This document shows, in pieces, positions 6,133 to 6,359 of a stretch of 6,359 nt of DNA. The stretch spans positions 1-6,359 of the forward strand of contig JAUIBM010000185.1 in assembly GCA_030428345.1 (NCBI GenBank), written 5' to 3'. The notes below the pieces were generated by a model. It ran no database searches, was not told the DNA's origin, and saw only the letters and a list, made by a program, of their open reading frames with translations. The DNA comes from Alphaproteobacteria bacterium (GTDB taxonomy: Bacteria > Pseudomonadota > Alphaproteobacteria > Rhizobiales > Rhizobiaceae). A program made the position numbers and the translations under genes. Positions within the stretch are counted from its first letter, which is position 1. Every line of letters begins with the position of its first letter.

Positions 6133-6139
6133 AAATGAA

Positions 6140-6359
6140 ATGAACAGACTGATTTCAATCCTGGCCGCGGCCACGGCGATTGTCGCCGCCGGCGCGGCCA
6201 TGGCGCAGGACGGTCCGGCAAAGATCGCGATCGTCCACGGCACATCCGGTTCACCGCTGGAGGTCTATTCCAAGCAGACGACCACCGGCTTCAATCTTGG
6301 CCTGGAATACGCCACCAAGGGCACCATGATGGTCAAGGGCAAGAAGATCGAGGTGCTGG
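6140..6359 (+). CDS. ABC-transporter periplasmic solute-binding protein, branched-chain amino acid (LivJ) type, N-terminal part only
   Basis: Seen: 73 codons from the ATG at 6140 run to the window edge without a stop. Residues 1-22 are a Sec signal peptide (MNRL, then an Ala/Ile-rich core, ending 'AMA' before QDG). The mature start 'KIAIVHGTSGSPLEVYSKQ' is the first beta strand and ligand-loop of a type I periplasmic binding fold. 'GFNLGLEYAT' and 'VKGKKIEVL' then match the usual continuation (helix, then the strand before a 'KDDQ'-like motif). Full-length members have about 370-420 residues. Known: proteins of this class feed membrane permease and ATPase subunits, and many bind aromatic acids, amides or other small organics rather than leucine. 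Context: it is divergent from the PAS-LuxR gene, so the rest of the ABC transporter probably follows to the right. The ligand is not determinable here. Confidence 0.9.
   Translation, partial: MNRLISILAAATAIVAAGAAMAQDGPAKIAIVHGTSGSPLEVYSKQTTTGFNLGLEYATKGTMMVKGKKIEVL

Larger units (their letters stand above)
5716..6139. other. 424-bp divergent control region between the regulator and the ABC binding-protein gene
   Basis: This stretch separates two divergent genes and holds no recognisable protein domain in any frame. It contains TCCCTTG at 5746-5752 and 5775-5781, its inverse at 5815-5821, and a small inverted repeat CGTA-4-TACG (5717-5728) beside the regulator start. It also has a 5-bp hairpin CCCAT-7-ATGGG around 5958-5974, two GCCGGC palindromes at 6055-6060 and 6074-6079, and a strong ribosome site before 6140. 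The length suggests a long leader for the transporter mRNA, a small unrecognised gene, or several regulator sites. Confidence 0.6.

Noticed and set aside
6135..6143. A two-codon ORF (ATG AAA TGA) just before the binding-protein gene
   Set aside because: Its ATG is only 2 bases from AGGAGG, too close for efficient initiation. The ATG at 6140 has ideal spacing and starts a signal peptide.

Overview
The window is GC-rich, densely coded bacterial DNA. It is most likely chromosomal DNA from an alphaproteobacterium. That guess rests on base composition, a FixJ-like helix-turn-helix, the 'RFPNIDVP' style of RND pump, and a liv-type solute-binding protein of a sort I associate with Rhizobiales and their relatives. 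No RNA gene, insertion sequence, CRISPR array or phage gene was seen. Six protein genes are supported on sequence grounds. Five lie on the minus strand, and the sixth starts on the plus strand at the right edge.

Region 1 (1-2451) is a multidrug-efflux operon read right to left: a TetR/AcrR-family repressor, a periplasmic membrane fusion protein (MFP), and the first 157 codons of an RND inner-membrane permease that runs off the left edge. The genes are 4 and 10 bases apart, so they are almost certainly co-transcribed. Upstream of the repressor is a perfect 14-bp palindrome with an additional half-site. This is a strong candidate operator through which the repressor controls itself and the pump. 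No outer-membrane channel gene is visible.

Region 2 (2509-3567) is a stand-alone gene for a predicted zinc metallopeptidase with two N-terminal four-cysteine zinc-ribbon modules followed by an HEIGH active-site motif. Its biological role is unknown.

Region 3 (3681-6359) looks like part of a catabolic or uptake locus. It holds an FAD-dependent oxidoreductase, a short one-component regulator (PAS sensor plus LuxR/FixJ-type DNA-binding domain), and, divergent from these, the start of a periplasmic ABC-transporter solute-binding protein of the branched-chain amino acid type. A plausible reading is that the regulator senses a small molecule or redox cue and controls import of a substrate and its oxidation. 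The substrate cannot be deduced from this window.

The 424-bp divergent spacer (5716-6139) is long for such a compact region. It has a 9-bp inverted repeat whose right arm overlaps a strong Shine-Dalgarno sequence, three copies of a TCCCTTG motif, and a possible short leader ORF. It is the least explained part of the window. I saw no clear evidence of a wholly new system; the best leads are this spacer and the uncharacterised regulator/oxidoreductase/transporter module.
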